DNA of 64,000 nucleotides from positions 62,001 through 126,000 of the forward strand of contig CANMVS010000014.1 in NCBI GenBank assembly GCA_947501445.1, in the 5' to 3' direction. A program made the translations under genes and the position numbers. Source of the DNA: an uncultured Rhizobiaceae group bacterium (GTDB lineage: Bacteria > Pseudomonadota > Alphaproteobacteria > Rhizobiales > Rhizobiaceae). The notes below the pieces were generated by a model. The model was not told where the DNA came from and made no database searches. It was given only the letters and a program-made list of their open reading frames with translations. Below, one piece after another: positions 49,320 to 57,663 of this stretch; the stretch's first letter is position 1, and every line of letters starts with the position of its first letter.

Positions 49320-50423
49320 CTAGCTCTGACTTGATACAGGTTTCACGGTAGCACCATCATGGACCTTCTGAAGTCCCTGAGTGACAACGCTTTCGCCCTC
49401 CTTCAATCCGGATTTGACAACCCATGACTGCGCCAATTGTTCGCCCAGCACGACATCACGGCGTGCGACCTTGTCGTCGGAGCCAACAACAAAAACGAAA
49501 TGGCCTTTGCTATCCAGCTGAATGGCTGTTTGCGGTACCGTAACCACCGGTTTTGCATTTGGATCGACCAGGCGCACCGTTACAAATTGTCCGGGAATGA
49601 GAATGCTGTCTGCATTGGTAAACGTGCCCCGCAGTTCAATGGTATCCGACGTCGCATCAACCTCGGTTCCCACATAGGATATCTGTCCGACCTTGTCGTA
49701 GATGGTGCCATCCGCCAACGCAATGTTGATCTTGAGTGTGGATGCAGCTTCCTTGATAAGTCCCTGTTTTTTCTCTTCAAGCAGCGTTTTTTCATCAATG
49801 AAAAAGCTTACATAAATCGGATCAATACTGGTTATTGTTGCCAGCGCGCCTGAAGTTGTGCCAACCACATTGCCCGTATTGACGCTGGTCTTGCTTATTC
49901 GTCCATCTATCGGGCTGACCACATCGGTGTATCCAAGATCAATTTTCGCGGTCTCCAGGTCAGCCTTGGCTTCCCCCACAAGCGCCTTGTCCGCAGCCAG
50001 TGTTGCTACAGCTTCGTCGACTGTTGCCTGGGAAACATCATCCTGTTTCACCAAAATCTGCTGCCGTTTGAGATTCAGCGCAGAATTCTCTGCTGTGGCC
50101 TGCGCACCGTCCAGTTGGGCCTGCGCCTTGTCCACAGACGCCTGATAGGGTTCTTTTTCTATCTGGAACAGAACCTGGCCTTTTTTGACAAATCCGCCTT
50201 CCTCAAAATTTTTCTTTTCGAGAAACCCGTCAACACGGGCCTGCAGCGCAACCGTATGAACCGCTTCGACCCGGCCTATATAGGTTTTTTTGTTTTTTAT
50301 AATCTGGCTGCCAATCTTTGCAACCACAACGCTGGGTACAGTCGTTTTCGTGGTTTGCGCCATACCCCCAACACAGGTTGCCAATAGAAAGATACCGCCT
50401 GTCAGCAATGCACGTTTTTTCAT
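49320..50423 (-). CDS. RND efflux periplasmic membrane-fusion protein (367 aa)
   Basis: HlyD/AcrA-type adaptor that links the RND permease to an outer-membrane channel. An N-terminal signal sequence (MKKRALLTGGIFLLATCVGG) precedes a lipoyl/barrel-sandwich half (RVEAVHTVALQARVDGFLEK, VKKGQVLFQIEKEPYQ), a long coiled-coil hairpin rich in Ala/Gln/Lys (about 90-165), the second lipoyl half (YTDVVSPIDGRISK) and a beta-barrel domain. I choose ATG 50423 because it puts the signal peptide at the N-terminus; TTG 50450 has AGGA at better spacing and would add nine residues. The signal peptide lacks an obvious lipobox, so it is probably not a lipoprotein. It is first in the operon with the permease. Confidence 0.93.
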   Translation of the reverse strand: MKKRALLTGGIFLLATCVGGMAQTTKTTVPSVVVAKIGSQIIKNKKTYIGRVEAVHTVALQARVDGFLEKKNFEEGGFVKKGQVLFQIEKEPYQASVDKAQAQLDGAQATAENSALNLKRQQILVKQDDVSQATVDEAVATLAADKALVGEAKADLETAKIDLGYTDVVSPIDGRISKTSVNTGNVVGTTSGALATITSIDPIYVSFFIDEKTLLEEKKQGLIKEAASTLKINIALADGTIYDKVGQISYVGTEVDATSDTIELRGTFTNADSILIPGQFVTVRLVDPNAKPVVTVPQTAIQLDSKGHFVFVVGSDDKVARRDVVLGEQLAQSWVVKSGLKEGESVVTQGLQKVHDGATVKPVSSQS

Positions 50424-50825
50424 ATTCCCCAGCCCACAGATGTGAATCAATATGCGTCCTTACACCTTTATGGTCAGGATTTCGAACAGGCAACACAAGG
50501 TAAGCACCATTCCCCATCCCGATTATACGAGGGTGTAATCTCATTTATTCGAATGTGCCACATATCCGTGTGAATTCAAACAACTGGTGACCAATCATTT
50601 TGCATTTGATCTGAAGAACATACGATGATGCGATGCAGATTGGTGGGCAAAAACACCAGGGACGATAAGTTCAGGCGATACACAATTTTGAATTTGTTTC
50701 GCGTTGCATGGATCCCTTTCTGCCTGCTATGAGGTCGGTGTCGGTTTTCCACCCGAATCCACCTGCGCACGCGCACCCATACCGCTGCGGCTTCACGCCC
50801 GATCAAGAGATAAAACAAACCACGA
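50424..50825. other. Divergent intergenic region between efflux operon and HerA-like gene
   Basis: About 400 bases without a convincing gene. An exact TATAAT on the minus strand (50522-50527) is a candidate -10 box for the efflux operon, about 70-100 bases before its start codon; the matching -35 is poor. No regulator gene and no strong dyad are seen. A minus-strand frame at 50576-50818 is rejected as non-coding. Confidence 0.45.
50522..50527 (-). promoter_or_regulatory. Candidate -10 box of the RND efflux operon
   Basis: The hexamer reads TATAAT on the minus strand, upstream of the membrane-fusion gene. No good -35 lies at 16-18 bases, so the element is tentative. Confidence 0.3.
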
Positions 50826-52328
50826 ATGACCGTTCAAATCGACCTCGGTAACCAGAAATCAGGCGCGCCGGTTCATATGGATCTGGAAGAGCTGCTGGCA
50901 ACCAGGCTTCTTGTTCAGGGCAACTCCGGTTCCGGTAAATCTCATTTGCTGCGCCGGATTCTTGAGCAAAGTGCCCAATGGGTTCAACAGGTCATCATTG
51001 ATCCGGAAGGCGATTTCGTGACCATGTCGCAGGAATATGGACATGTGGTTGTTGATGCAAACGGCACCGAAGGTGACCTGCAGATGATCGCGGCCCGTGT
51101 GCGCCAGCATCGGGTGTCAGTGGTATTCAACCTGGAAGGGCTGGACGCGGACAAACAGATGAAAGCTGCCGGAGCATTTCTCAATGGCCTGTTCGAAGTG
51201 GACAGACAGATATGGTATCCAATGCTGGTCATTGTCGATGAGGCACAGCTGTTTGCACCAACGGCCTCCGGTGAATTTACCGAAGAGGCCCGCCGTGCGT
51301 CTTTGAGCGCCATGACCAATTTGATGTGCCGTGGGAGGAAACGCGGCCTGGCGGGCATCATCGCCACCCAGCGTCTGGCCAAACTGGCAAAGAACGTTGC
51401 AGCTGAAGCATCCAATTTCATGATGGGACGCACGTTTTTGGACATTGATATGGCACGGGCGTCCGATCTGCTTGGTATGGAGAGACGGCAGGCGGAAGCA
51501 TTTCGCAATCTTGATCGTGGGCAATTCGTTGCTCTGGGTCCCGCCCTCAGCAGGCGCCCACTACAGGTTTCTGTCGGTCCGGTCAAAACCGCGGGCATGG
51601 GGTTCAGTCCCAAATTGATGCCGATGCCGCAACAACCGGCAGAAGAAGACGTGCAGGAATTACTCTATTCGGCCAGCCCCAATGACAAACCGCCCCCGAT
51701 CAATCGCGCGGCCCCCAAACAGGTGGACCCGACCAGAGTTTTGCAGCAATTGGCGGCCCGCAAACCTGAGCCCTTACCGCGCGAAGATCTGTTTATTGAA
51801 GATGGCATGTCGCTCGAAGAGCGTGATACAACCATTGAAAAAATCCTCAGCGACATGATGGAAGATCCGGAAGCTGCCTATCAGTCGGTCTCGGTACTTT
51901 ATCAGGACTTTCAGGTGCGCTGCCGCATCAACAAAATAACCCGGGTCCCGGATTTGCAGGATTTTCGCGAACTCTTGCCGGTCGCACGCGCTGGCGTCGC
52001 ATCGGAGGAAGTTGACAATGACGAGTGGAGTCAAGCCACACTGATTGCTTCGCAATTGCCAGACAATATGCGCGGCGTCTTTTTGCTGCTTGCTCGCGCT
52101 GCACTGCAGCAGGAACCCTGCCCAACGGATCTGGAAATCGCCACCGCCTATGGTACGCGTTCGACCGGGCGGGCGCGCTGGCTGCTGACCTATATGGAAG
52201 AGAATGGCTTTCTGGTCTGTGCGAACGACCTGAGGGGAAATCGCATTGTTACGCTTCCAGACCTCGGCTGGCAGACAAAACCGGGAAGTCCGGATGAGAA
52301 AGCACCACCAAAGGCCATGACCTCCTGA
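50826..52328 (+). CDS. HerA/FtsK-like P-loop ATPase (DUF87-type, 500 aa)
   Basis: Cytoplasmic ATP-binding protein. Walker A is GNSGSGKSH (about 33-41), followed by VIIDPEGDF, a hallmark of the HerA/DUF87 group. Walker B is MLVIVDEAQLF (about 134-144). A further conserved run is RKRGLAGIIATQRLAKL (about 173-190), containing the GIIATQR sensor region. The C-terminal 200 residues include a Pro-rich linker and a helical region ending in winged-helix-like sequence (TAYGTRSTGRARWLLTYMEENG). HerA-type motor proteins pump DNA, but this stand-alone form has no NurA nuclease neighbour, so its actual role is unknown. It is transcribed away from the efflux operon and looks like a housekeeping gene outside the cluster. 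Confidence 0.85.
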   Translation: MTVQIDLGNQKSGAPVHMDLEELLATRLLVQGNSGSGKSHLLRRILEQSAQWVQQVIIDPEGDFVTMSQEYGHVVVDANGTEGDLQMIAARVRQHRVSVVFNLEGLDADKQMKAAGAFLNGLFEVDRQIWYPMLVIVDEAQLFAPTASGEFTEEARRASLSAMTNLMCRGRKRGLAGIIATQRLAKLAKNVAAEASNFMMGRTFLDIDMARASDLLGMERRQAEAFRNLDRGQFVALGPALSRRPLQVSVGPVKTAGMGFSPKLMPMPQQPAEEDVQELLYSASPNDKPPPINRAAPKQVDPTRVLQQLAARKPEPLPREDLFIEDGMSLEERDTTIEKILSDMMEDPEAAYQSVSVLYQDFQVRCRINKITRVPDLQDFRELLPVARAGVASEEVDNDEWSQATLIASQLPDNMRGVFLLLARAALQQEPCPTDLEIATAYGTRSTGRARWLLTYMEENGFLVCANDLRGNRIVTLPDLGWQTKPGSPDEKAPPKAMTS

Positions 52329-52601
52329 TTTTTGCTGATACAGGATCAATTCTGCAATTGTCCGGGTCCTATTCTGCAAGTACAAAACATCCTGTTTCCA
52401 CAAGAAGTTGTACCCACCGCCTACAGTAAATCTACAAATATGTTCCTCCCATCCGGTTAAAATTGCTGCAATGCATCAATCCAATCATGGTAATTTTACG
52501 ACTTCCCTTCGCTGTGCGCTTGACCTAGTCTTCAATTCTGGTGGCGGAAACCGGCTCAACTGAAGGCCGTAACCGCGAACAGCCAAGTGGAGGAAAAATA
52601 T

Positions 52602-53846
52602 ATGAACAGACTTTCCAAACTGATTGTCAGTGCGGCCATTGCCGGCTTGATGAGCTCTGCAGCCCTTGCAGCTGATACGATCAAGATTGCTTTTGTTGAT
52701 CCACTGTCGGGTCCTTTTGCCGCGACCGGCGCTCAGGGTCTGGCGCAATATAAATTTGCAGCCGATGAACTGGTCAACAAACAGGGCGGCGTGCTTGACG
52801 GACAGATGTTTGAAATTGTCCCATTTGACAATAAAATCAGCGCCAAGGAATCCCTTATCCAGCTTCAGGTGGCAATCGATCAGGGCATCCGTTTCATCGT
52901 GCAGGGTAATTCCTCCGGTGTTGCCAATGCGATTACCGACGCCGTGAAAAAACATAATAAACGCAATCCGGACAAGCAGGTTCTGTTTCTCAATTACTCG
53001 GCTGTCGATCCGGCTCTCACCAATGAAAAGTGTAATTTCTGGCATTTCCGTTTCGACGCCAATGCTGATATCAAAATGGATGCGCTGACCGACATCATGG
53101 CGCAGGATCCTGATATCAAGAAGGTCTACCTGATTGGTCAGGACTATTCCTTCGGCAAGGCTGTCGCATCTGCTGCGGTTAAAATGCTGGGTGAAAAACG
53201 CCCGGACATTGAGATCGTCGGCAATGAACTGCATCCCATTGGCAAGGTGAAGGATTTCACACCCTATGCGCGAAAGATTGTTGCATCGGATGCTGATGCA
53301 ATGATTACCGGCAATTGGGGCTCGGATATGGTGGGGCTTGGCAAAGCAGTCATCGAAGCCGGGTACAAGAACCCGATCTATACCTATTATGCAGCAACGG
53401 ATGGCATCACCAAGACATTTGGTGAAGACGGCAAGGGCTCATTGCGGCTGGTTGGCGAAGGCCAGCTAAACCCGCCCGTATCTGATCGTGCCATTGCCTA
53501 TACAAAGGCTTACAAGGAAAAAAATCCTGATCTTGATATTGGTCAGCCGCGTATCGCCAATGTGATGGAGATGCTTGCGCGCGCGATCAATGATGCAGGC
53601 TCGGCAACAGACATGGTGGCCGTTGCCAATGCACTCGAAGGCATGGAACATGATTCCATCTGGGGAACCAAGGTCAAGATGCGGGCTGAAGACCATCAGG
53701 CCATTCAGGACGTTCACATCCTGGCGCACACGGATGACGGGGTAACCTTCGACTTTGATAACTCCGGCTATGGGCTGGTTGCCGAAAATACCGTGAAAAT
53801 GGCCTCGGCAGACATTCCAACGACCTGCAAAATGGACAGACCATAA
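52602..53846 (+). CDS. livK: Periplasmic substrate-binding protein of a liv-type ABC transporter (414 aa)
   Basis: Type I periplasmic binding protein of the branched-chain amino acid / amide group. The start is ATG 52602 with GGAGGA eight bases upstream; an in-frame GTG at 52587 overlaps that ribosome site and is unlikely. The signal peptide MNRLSKLIVSAAIAGLMSS ends around ALAADT. The mature protein begins with IKIAFVDPLSGPFAATG, the typical first strand and ligand loop of the family. It is first of five transporter genes in a row. The real ligand is not shown by the sequence; the family also binds amides, urea and aromatic acids. A hairpin directly after the gene probably gives it higher expression than the permeases. 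Confidence 0.9.
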   Translation: MNRLSKLIVSAAIAGLMSSAALAADTIKIAFVDPLSGPFAATGAQGLAQYKFAADELVNKQGGVLDGQMFEIVPFDNKISAKESLIQLQVAIDQGIRFIVQGNSSGVANAITDAVKKHNKRNPDKQVLFLNYSAVDPALTNEKCNFWHFRFDANADIKMDALTDIMAQDPDIKKVYLIGQDYSFGKAVASAAVKMLGEKRPDIEIVGNELHPIGKVKDFTPYARKIVASDADAMITGNWGSDMVGLGKAVIEAGYKNPIYTYYAATDGITKTFGEDGKGSLRLVGEGQLNPPVSDRAIAYTKAYKEKNPDLDIGQPRIANVMEMLARAINDAGSATDMVAVANALEGMEHDSIWGTKVKMRAEDHQAIQDVHILAHTDDGVTFDFDNSGYGLVAENTVKMASADIPTTCKMDRP

Positions 53847-53860
53847 CAGCATTTGAATAA

Positions 53861-53886
53861 GCACCGCCTGCAATATCGGGCGGTGC
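53861..53886 (+). terminator. Stem-loop between livK and livH
   Basis: Perfect 8-base arms GCACCGCC / GGCGGTGC enclose a 10-base loop, 15 bases after the livK stop. There is no uninterrupted T run directly after it (ATTTTT comes 9 bases later). This is probably a partial terminator or 3' mRNA-stabilising element that lets the binding protein be made in excess of downstream genes. Confidence 0.6.
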
Positions 53887-53926
53887 AACGCTTCATTTTT
53901 GCTCAAAATGGCCCGGAGTCCCGATA

Positions 53927-54883
53927 ATGTCCCTGATCATTGTCAATCTGCTCGACGGATTGGTTACAGGGCTGTTGCTTTTTATGCTGTGCAGCGGCCT
54001 TACGTTGATATTTTCCATGATGGGTGTTCTTAACTTTGCCCATGCCAGTTTTTATATGCTGGGTGCCTATTTTGCCTACCAGATCAGCACGTATCTGGGT
54101 TTTTGGGTCGGCCTTCTCGTTGCGCCCTTCGTTGTCGGCCTCGCGGGGGCGCTGGTTGAGCGATACGGGCTCAGGCGGGTTCACAAATACGGCCATGTTC
54201 CAGAGCTGATTTTCACGTTCGGGCTTGCCCTTCTTATTGAAGAACTTGTTCAATTCATCTGGGGTAAAAGCCAGATGGCCTATGAACAACCACCTGCCCT
54301 GGATTTCACCGCCTTCGCGATCGCCGGCAATGCGTTTCCAGCCTACAAAATGTTCATGATTTTTATCGCCATGGGCATCTTTTTACTGCTTCTTTATATC
54401 CTCACACGTACCCGTATTGGCATGATCATTCAGGCAGCCCTGTCCTATCCGCACACGGTGCAGAACCTTGGGCACAATGTTCCGTTGATCTTCATGGGTG
54501 TATTCGGCGTCGGCACAGCGCTGGCCGGCCTTGCCGGTGTCATAGCGGGTCCCGCCCTGGGCACATTCCCCGGCATGGCCTTTCAATTGGGCAGCATTGT
54601 CTTTGTCACCATCGTCATTGGTGGCCTGGGTTCCTTGTGGGGTGCGTTGTTTGCCTCCCTGCTGATTGGTTGGCTGCAGACATTTGCCGCCTCCTACAAC
54701 ATCAGGTTCGCCGACATATTCGAATTTTTTGGCTTCACACCACCGGTGGACATGGCCAACAGCGCCCTGCGTGACTTGTGGACACTGACCGTGCCACAGA
54801 TTGGCCCGATCCTTCCCTATCTGCTTATGGTGGCTGTTCTGGTTATCCGGCCGCAAGGACTGTTTGGGAGGCGTGAAACGTGA
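53927..54883 (+). CDS. livH: Liv-type ABC transporter permease LivH (318 aa)
   Basis: Integral membrane permease with eight or so hydrophobic segments. The start resembles the family (NLLDGLVTGLLLFMLCSGLTLIFSMMGVLNFAHA, given here only as the region of residues 6-39). Family hallmarks are the FAHAS run in the first loop, and the AGVIAG and IVIGGLGSLWGA segments near 200-240. ATG 53927 has GGAG eight bases upstream. The stop overlaps the livM start (GTGA), indicating translational coupling. With LivM it forms the transmembrane channel. Confidence 0.92.
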   Translation: MSLIIVNLLDGLVTGLLLFMLCSGLTLIFSMMGVLNFAHASFYMLGAYFAYQISTYLGFWVGLLVAPFVVGLAGALVERYGLRRVHKYGHVPELIFTFGLALLIEELVQFIWGKSQMAYEQPPALDFTAFAIAGNAFPAYKMFMIFIAMGIFLLLLYILTRTRIGMIIQAALSYPHTVQNLGHNVPLIFMGVFGVGTALAGLAGVIAGPALGTFPGMAFQLGSIVFVTIVIGGLGSLWGALFASLLIGWLQTFAASYNIRFADIFEFFGFTPPVDMANSALRDLWTLTVPQIGPILPYLLMVAVLVIRPQGLFGRRET

Positions 54884-56169
54884 GTGTTGTCAGCGAAAAC
54901 GCTTCTGAGGCGACGCAAAGCCCGCTCATTGTCTGGTCACAGATACTTCCCTGGATCATGGCTTCCGTTTTATTGGCTGCCCTGCCATTCGTATTTGGAT
55001 CAGGCTCCGCATTGACCATCATGAATCAGATGGCAATCACCATCATATTCGCGCTGGCCTATAATATGCTGTTGGGCCAGGGTGGCATGCTCTCATTTGG
55101 GCACGCGGTCTATATGGGCCTTGGCGGGTTTTTCTGTGTTCATCTGATGAATATGGTCGAATACGACAATCTTTGGTTGCCACTGCCCTTCCTGCCACTT
55201 TTTGGCGGCTTGTTCGGCCTGATGTTTGCAACGATCATTGGCCTGTTTTCCACCCGCAGAGCCGGAACCGTGTTTGCGATGATATCGCTGGGCGTGGGCG
55301 AACTGATCGCGGCAAGTTCCATCATTGTCGTGGCATTCTTTGGTGGCGAAGAAGGTGTGAGCGGCGACCGAACTATGGGACCAACCGCCCTGGGGATCGA
55401 TTTTGCCAGCCAGAAGGAAGTTTATTATCTTACGGCTTTCTGGCTTGTGCTGTCTGCACTGGCGATGTTCCTGTTCTCACGTACACCCATGGGCCGCATT
55501 GCCAATGCCGTGCGGGACAATGAGGAACGCGCAGAGTTTCTTGGCTATTCGCAGCGCTACGTGCGGCTCATATCATTTTGTGCATCGGGATTTTTTTGCG
55601 GCATCGCCGGCGGTCTCTTTGCAATCAACTTTGAAATTCTCACACAGGAAAACCTCGATCTGACATCGTCAGGTATCATTCTTCTGATCACATTTCTTGG
55701 TGGCGTTGGGTTCTTCATTGGCCCCATCATCGGTGCAATCGTCTTTACCATGCTTCAGACTGTACTCAGCCTCTACACCGAAATCTGGCAGCTCTATCTT
55801 GGCGTGCTGTTTCTTATGACGGTCATGTTTTTTCCGGCCGGTCTGACCGGTTTGCTCGCCATGCATAGCCTGCCCTACCGGCTTGGTAAATTTTCATTGC
55901 TGCTGGTTCCCTACGCCAAGATGGCACTGCCGGCACTGGTCCTGGTGCTGTCTTCAGCCTCATTGCTTGAGCTCCTGTTTCATGCCCGACACGCATCCGT
56001 TGGCGAGAACGAGATGACACTGTTTGGCATCACATTTGATTCGCATGCGCTGACGCCATGGATTGTTCTGGTGGTGCTGCTGGTTGGCAGCTTCATGATT
56101 GTCAAACGCCAGGCACCATCGCTTTACGATGCCTGGCAATCAGCCAACCATATGGAGCCACGCTCATGA
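54880..56169 (+). CDS. livM: Liv-type ABC transporter permease LivM (429 aa)
   Basis: Second permease subunit, starting at GTG 54880 with GGGAGG at good spacing and overlapping the livH stop by four bases. Hydrophobic helices begin near residue 24. The family run AYNMLLGQGGMLSFGHAVY (about 61-79) and FLGGVGFFIGPIIGA (about 268-282) are present. At 429 residues it is longer than many LivM proteins because of an extra C-terminal pair of hydrophobic segments (about 345-420). Its stop overlaps the livG start (ATGA). Confidence 0.92.
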   Translation: MSVVSENASEATQSPLIVWSQILPWIMASVLLAALPFVFGSGSALTIMNQMAITIIFALAYNMLLGQGGMLSFGHAVYMGLGGFFCVHLMNMVEYDNLWLPLPFLPLFGGLFGLMFATIIGLFSTRRAGTVFAMISLGVGELIAASSIIVVAFFGGEEGVSGDRTMGPTALGIDFASQKEVYYLTAFWLVLSALAMFLFSRTPMGRIANAVRDNEERAEFLGYSQRYVRLISFCASGFFCGIAGGLFAINFEILTQENLDLTSSGIILLITFLGGVGFFIGPIIGAIVFTMLQTVLSLYTEIWQLYLGVLFLMTVMFFPAGLTGLLAMHSLPYRLGKFSLLLVPYAKMALPALVLVLSSASLLELLFHARHASVGENEMTLFGITFDSHALTPWIVLVVLLVGSFMIVKRQAPSLYDAWQSANHMEPRS

Positions 56170-56927
56170 ACGCTCCAGCGATTGAACTCAGCGGCCTGTG
56201 CAAGAGTTTCGGCACGATTGAAATCATTCGGGACGTCAATCTGCAGGTCGCCAAGGGCGAGCGGCATGCAATCATTGGTCCCAATGGGGCTGGGAAATCC
56301 ACCCTGTTCAATCTGATCACCGGCAAATATACAGCCACTGCCGGTTCCGTCAGTCTGCACGGCGAAAATGTTCAGAACCTCAAACCCTATCAGATCAACC
56401 GACGTGGTCTGAGTCGCAGTTTTCAAATCACCAATATATTCCCGAAAATGAGTGTTTTTGAGAATATCCGCTGCGGTCTTTTGTGGTCCATGGGTTACAA
56501 ATATTCATTCTGGACACTGGTCAACCGACAGACAAAACTGACAGAGCGCACGGACGAAATTCTGGAACAGATCAATATGACATCCCGGCGCAATGATATT
56601 GCCGGCGTATTGACCTATGCAGAACAACGCGCTTTGGAAATAGGCATCACCATTGCCGGCGGCGCCGACATCGTCATGCTTGACGAGCCAACAGCGGGCA
56701 TGAGTCATTCTGAAACCGACTATATTGTTGATCTGATCCGCACTGTTACCCAGGACAAGACCCTCGTGATGGTGGAACATGATATGGGCGTTATATTCGA
56801 TCTGGCGGACAGAATATCGGTGCTTGTCTATGGACAATTCATAGCCAGTGATACACCGGCCAAGGTCCGCAGCAACGAAAAGGTTCAGGAAGCCTATCTT
56901 GGCGCGGCAATGGAAGCGGAGCACTAG
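56166..56927 (+). CDS. livG: Liv-type ABC transporter ATP-binding protein LivG (253 aa)
   Basis: Cytoplasmic ATPase subunit. ATG 56166 lies in the ATGA overlap with livM; longer in-frame starts inside livM are unlikely. Walker A is GPNGAGKST, the signature region reads LTYAEQRALEIG (the usual form is LSYGEQ), Walker B is VMLDEPTAGM and the switch His is in VEHDM. The tail KVQEAYLGA is typical of LivG. The Gly-to-Ala change in the signature is mild and need not abolish function. Confidence 0.93.
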   Translation: MNAPAIELSGLCKSFGTIEIIRDVNLQVAKGERHAIIGPNGAGKSTLFNLITGKYTATAGSVSLHGENVQNLKPYQINRRGLSRSFQITNIFPKMSVFENIRCGLLWSMGYKYSFWTLVNRQTKLTERTDEILEQINMTSRRNDIAGVLTYAEQRALEIGITIAGGADIVMLDEPTAGMSHSETDYIVDLIRTVTQDKTLVMVEHDMGVIFDLADRISVLVYGQFIASDTPAKVRSNEKVQEAYLGAAMEAEH

Positions 56928-56928
56928 A

Positions 56929-57630
56929 TTGCTGAATGTTACAAATCTACATGCCTATTATGGCAAGAGCCACATCCTGCAGGGTGTCAATCTGAGCGTT
57001 GGCAAGGGCGAGATTGTCTCCCTGCTTGGACGCAACGGGGTTGGCAGATCAACCACCTGCAAAGCCATTATGGGTGAAGTTCCGCCAACCGGATCGGTGG
57101 TATTTGAGGGACAGGAGCTGGCTGGCAAAAAGCCATTTGAGATTGCTCAGGCCGGAATTGGTTATGTGCCGGAAAACCGTGACATATTTCCCGGATTAAC
57201 AACACGGCAAAATCTTATGCTGGGCTTGAAACCAGGACAAAAGGATGGTGACGGGCGCTGGTCCCTGGAGCAAATGTTCGACATGTTTTCCAACCTGCGT
57301 ACCCGTGCTGACGTCGAGGCATCGGTTCTTTCAGGTGGTGAAAAACAAATGCTTACCATATGCCGCACCCTCATGGGTGACCCCTCCATCGTAATGATTG
57401 ATGAGCCCACTGAAGGCCTGGCGCCCAAAATTGTGCAGCAGGTCGGTGAGCTACTGCAGGAGATTGCAGCGCGCGGTGTATCAATTTTGCTCGTCGAACA
57501 AAAACTCACTATCGCAATGAAGGTCTCCAAACGGGTCTATGTTATGGGTCACGGGCAGATCGTTTTCGAAGGCTCACCGCAAGCGCTTGATGATAATAAT
57601 GAAGTGCGCAAGGAATGGCTGGAAGTCTGA
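56929..57630 (+). CDS. livF: Liv-type ABC transporter ATP-binding protein LivF (233 aa)
   Basis: Second ATPase subunit. The start is TTG 56929, one base after the livG stop, with GGAG seven bases upstream; it gives the family N-terminus (LNVTNLHAYYGKSHILQG). The Walker A loop reads GRNGVGRST, so the usual Lys is Arg40. The signature LSGGEKQML, Walker B IVMIDEPTEGLAP and switch region LLVEQKL (Gln in place of the usual His-type switch position, as common in LivF) are present. The tail WLEV is normal. The Lys-to-Arg change could weaken ATP hydrolysis or be a trait of this subfamily. Confidence 0.93.
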   Translation: MLNVTNLHAYYGKSHILQGVNLSVGKGEIVSLLGRNGVGRSTTCKAIMGEVPPTGSVVFEGQELAGKKPFEIAQAGIGYVPENRDIFPGLTTRQNLMLGLKPGQKDGDGRWSLEQMFDMFSNLRTRADVEASVLSGGEKQMLTICRTLMGDPSIVMIDEPTEGLAPKIVQQVGELLQEIAARGVSILLVEQKLTIAMKVSKRVYVMGHGQIVFEGSPQALDDNNEVRKEWLEV

Positions 57631-57663
57631 CCACAATGTGCAAGGAAAATTCGGGGACTTAAG

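Noticed and set aside
52485-53234. Minus-strand 249-codon frame across the livK start
   Set aside because: Antisense to livK, no domain; livK has signal peptide, ribosome site and family motifs.
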